DNA from: Lingula anatina
Lineage: Eukaryota; Brachiopoda; Lingulata; Lingulida; Lingulidae
Assembly: GCF_001039355.2 (NCBI RefSeq)
Contig: NW_019774970.1
Span: 253,796 to 317,795 of the forward strand
Reading direction: 5' to 3'
DNA: 64,000 bases
Shown piece by piece: positions 62,514 to 64,000 of this stretch. Each line of letters opens with the position of its first letter. The first letter of the stretch is position 1. Both the position numbers and the translations under genes were made by a program. Under the pieces are notes generated by a model. It was not told where the DNA came from. It was given only the letters and a program-made list of their open reading frames with translations, and made no database searches.

Positions 62514-62860
62514 GTAGCTCTAAAGTACGGCAACCCACAATATTTCCACGGGGTCCAAATTCAAGGCTTGAGTCGAGAAAGGGGAATTGGAAGGGGGGGG
62601 GGGGTTAAGCTCTGTTGTGAAGTTTTTTCACTTGTGCCAGATACGGGTTTTGGCCTTGTGTCTGGTGATGTGTTTCTCTTGCAAGTTATAATGATAATTA
62701 TAATTTCACTACATGTAGATCCCACCCCTCAAATATATTAAGAATATTTTATCACACAATTCTAATAATAAAGCATCACACAGTTTTGCAGTATATAAAA
62801 TTTTACTTTCAGTGATGTTATATGTGAAGAAAGCAAAAGGTTCTTGAGACACATATTAAA

Positions 62861-63713
62861 ATGAAAGCAATAGGAGAGACACTGCAGACTGTGAAAGTCA
62901 AAGGTGTGGCAACCTTAGGGCTCTGTTTATTGATAGCCTTTCTGCTACGACCCCAGGATAGTTATAAGCTTCAGCCATCTTGGGTAAAAGAAAGGTCGGA
63001 ATCAGAGACACAAGAAGATTTTGATGCTTATAATATAGATATACAGCTTCCACCCCCTGTGATTACAGACCTTGAAAGTGATGGAGTCAATGAAGTGGTT
63101 TTGATTCTTCACAACAGTGGGGGCCAGTTTAACTTGGAGATTCTTGCGACGCCTGAAACCCCAGTGGCCAGCGTTCAGCAGACTCTCCCACATGTGGAGG
63201 TGAGAAAAGAAGTAGTGATGCCAATTGGGAAGCGAAAACACCAGAAATTTGATCAAATAAGTGTTCCTGTTGCCATGGCAACTGGATACCTGGAGGAGTA
63301 TCAGTCCATGGTTCAAGTAAGAAAACAGGTAAGTTAAAATATCATATTAAATAAATAAAAAAAAAATTGAATTTTAATTTTATGTAAGGTTTTATTTATG
63401 ACATATAATGCAGTAATGTGTAAAACATACATGTGCTGTACATGTTGAGACATCTTGCAAAATAAATTTCCTTAATTTAATATGTTTAGGTGATCGTCAT
63501 AGTAACCAGTGACTGGCGTGTACTGTGTTACGATCATGAACTCAATCTGTCTTGGCAAAAGCAGTTAATAAACACACACGGCACCAGGGGGCGCTATCAT
63601 CTGAAAGCCATGGGGGCGCTAGTGTTACCACTTCAGCTGAAGAAGAACGACAAGGGAGTTATTATTGTGGGTGGATCTTATGAACATGCAACGCACGATG
63701 CTGAGGAATTAAG
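62861..63713 (+). CDS. FG-GAP repeat membrane protein similar to plant NERD1 (first exons, gene continues past window)
   Basis: Exon 1 is 62,861-63,328 (donor GTAAGT, phase 0). Exon 2 begins at 63,490 after TGTTTAG and probably ends at 63,713 (donor GTTTGT; less sure). Residues 15-29 (GVATLGLCLLIAFLL) are a membrane anchor near the N-terminus. Residues 63-83 read LPPPVITDLESDGVNEVVL, an FG-GAP/beta-propeller blade with a D-x-x-S-D-G calcium-type loop. Next come VPVAMATGYLEEY, then VIVIVTSDWRVLCYDHELNL and KGVIIVGGSYEHAT. From memory of the family, LPPPI-x-ADLNGDG, VAMATG and VVTSGWSVLCFDHNLK occur in the same order in plant NERD1-type FG-GAP proteins, so I infer the animal counterpart. This predicts a type II or signal-anchored protein with a luminal or extracellular propeller. 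The remaining exons lie beyond 64,000, and the molecular role in animals is unknown to me. Confidence 0.8.
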
Positions 63714-64000
63714 GTTTGTGGCTAGTTATGGAGATCACTAGAAACTATATTTTATTCACATGCCTATGCTGTTTCCTGTTCCCTGAAACTTGAGGAGGGC
63801 ATGGTAGATTTTCTGTACAGGATTTAAAAAAACTTGTGAATCCCTTCATCAAAAAAAACATGTATAGTGCCTCTTCCTTACTCATGCCTTTCAGAAGATT
63901 CACAGAGGTGCAATGTAATTGTTAAAATATTGCTCAGAGACATTAATTTAGTGCAATTTAATTTTTATGAAATTAAAAAAAGTCTTAGTAACTCCACATA
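63714..64000. other. Probable intron 2 of the FG-GAP gene
   Basis: AT-rich sequence with no further exon recognised before the window end. If the GTTTGT donor at 63,714 is wrong, the frame stays open to a stop at 63,741. Confidence 0.5.

Larger units (their letters stand above)
61141..62860. other. 3' flank of tandem copy 3 and intergenic space
   Basis: Similarity to the flank of copy 1 continues to about 61,970, then stops at a CA repeat. The rest, up to the next start codon, is non-coding with a long AT microsatellite. The promoter of the downstream FG-GAP gene should lie here, but I see no clear element. Confidence 0.6.

Noticed and set aside
1-64000. tRNA, rRNA and CRISPR signals
   Set aside because: I looked for tRNA B-box-like GGTTCGAATCC with a matching acceptor stem, rRNA-like blocks and regularly spaced short repeats. 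None was convincing; short repeats here are microsatellites or pairs.

Overview
This is a piece of an animal nuclear genome. The genes are split by GT-AG introns, coding density is very low (roughly 9% of the window), and there are many microsatellites, small inverted-repeat transposons, LTR-like elements and non-LTR retrotransposon debris. A divergent RGK-family GTPase with a long intron, an invertebrate-type FG-GAP membrane protein, the abundant TACATGTA-type motif and transposon ends of the form CAGGGCCGTAGCC together suggest a marine invertebrate such as a mollusc, lancelet or hemichordate. I cannot fix the species from sequence alone. All supported genes are on the + strand.

Layout: (1) 1-20.17 kb has no supported gene. 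It holds microsatellites, a 109-bp tandem duplication, an LTR-like element at 10.2-10.8 kb, a small inverted-repeat element at 16.6 kb and a LINE tail fragment at 17.7 kb. (2) 20,177-45,009 is one four-exon RGK (Rad/Rem/Gem/Kir-type) GTPase gene. Its first intron is 17.3 kb and contains three inverted-repeat elements and a 310-N assembly gap; intron 2 contains a second LTR-like copy in the opposite orientation. (3) 45-47.5 kb is intergenic. (4) 47.52-61.97 kb is a tandem array of one gene family that I do not recognise. Copy 1 is a complete seven-exon gene predicting a 731-residue membrane protein. Copy 2 is cut off at an assembly break, and copy 3 has exons 3-7. The last two exons of a zinc-dependent nucleoside deaminase lie between copies 2 and 3. 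Three of the four single-N joins here fall inside copies of one transposon, so the order and number of units need checking. (5) From 62.86 kb to the window end are the first exons of a single-pass FG-GAP protein resembling the plant NERD1 family.

The genes do not form an operon and no shared pathway is evident. The RGK protein would be expected to act at the inner face of the plasma membrane, with voltage-gated calcium channel beta subunits as typical family partners. The unknown tandem family looks like a type I or two-segment membrane protein with a cysteine-containing luminal or extracellular part and a long acidic cytosolic tail. The most notable points are that unnamed tandem family, an excess of amino-acid-changing differences in its tail, an arginine replacing the P-loop lysine of the RGK protein, and an empty-site/filled-site pair that defines a 5-bp target duplication for a transposon.
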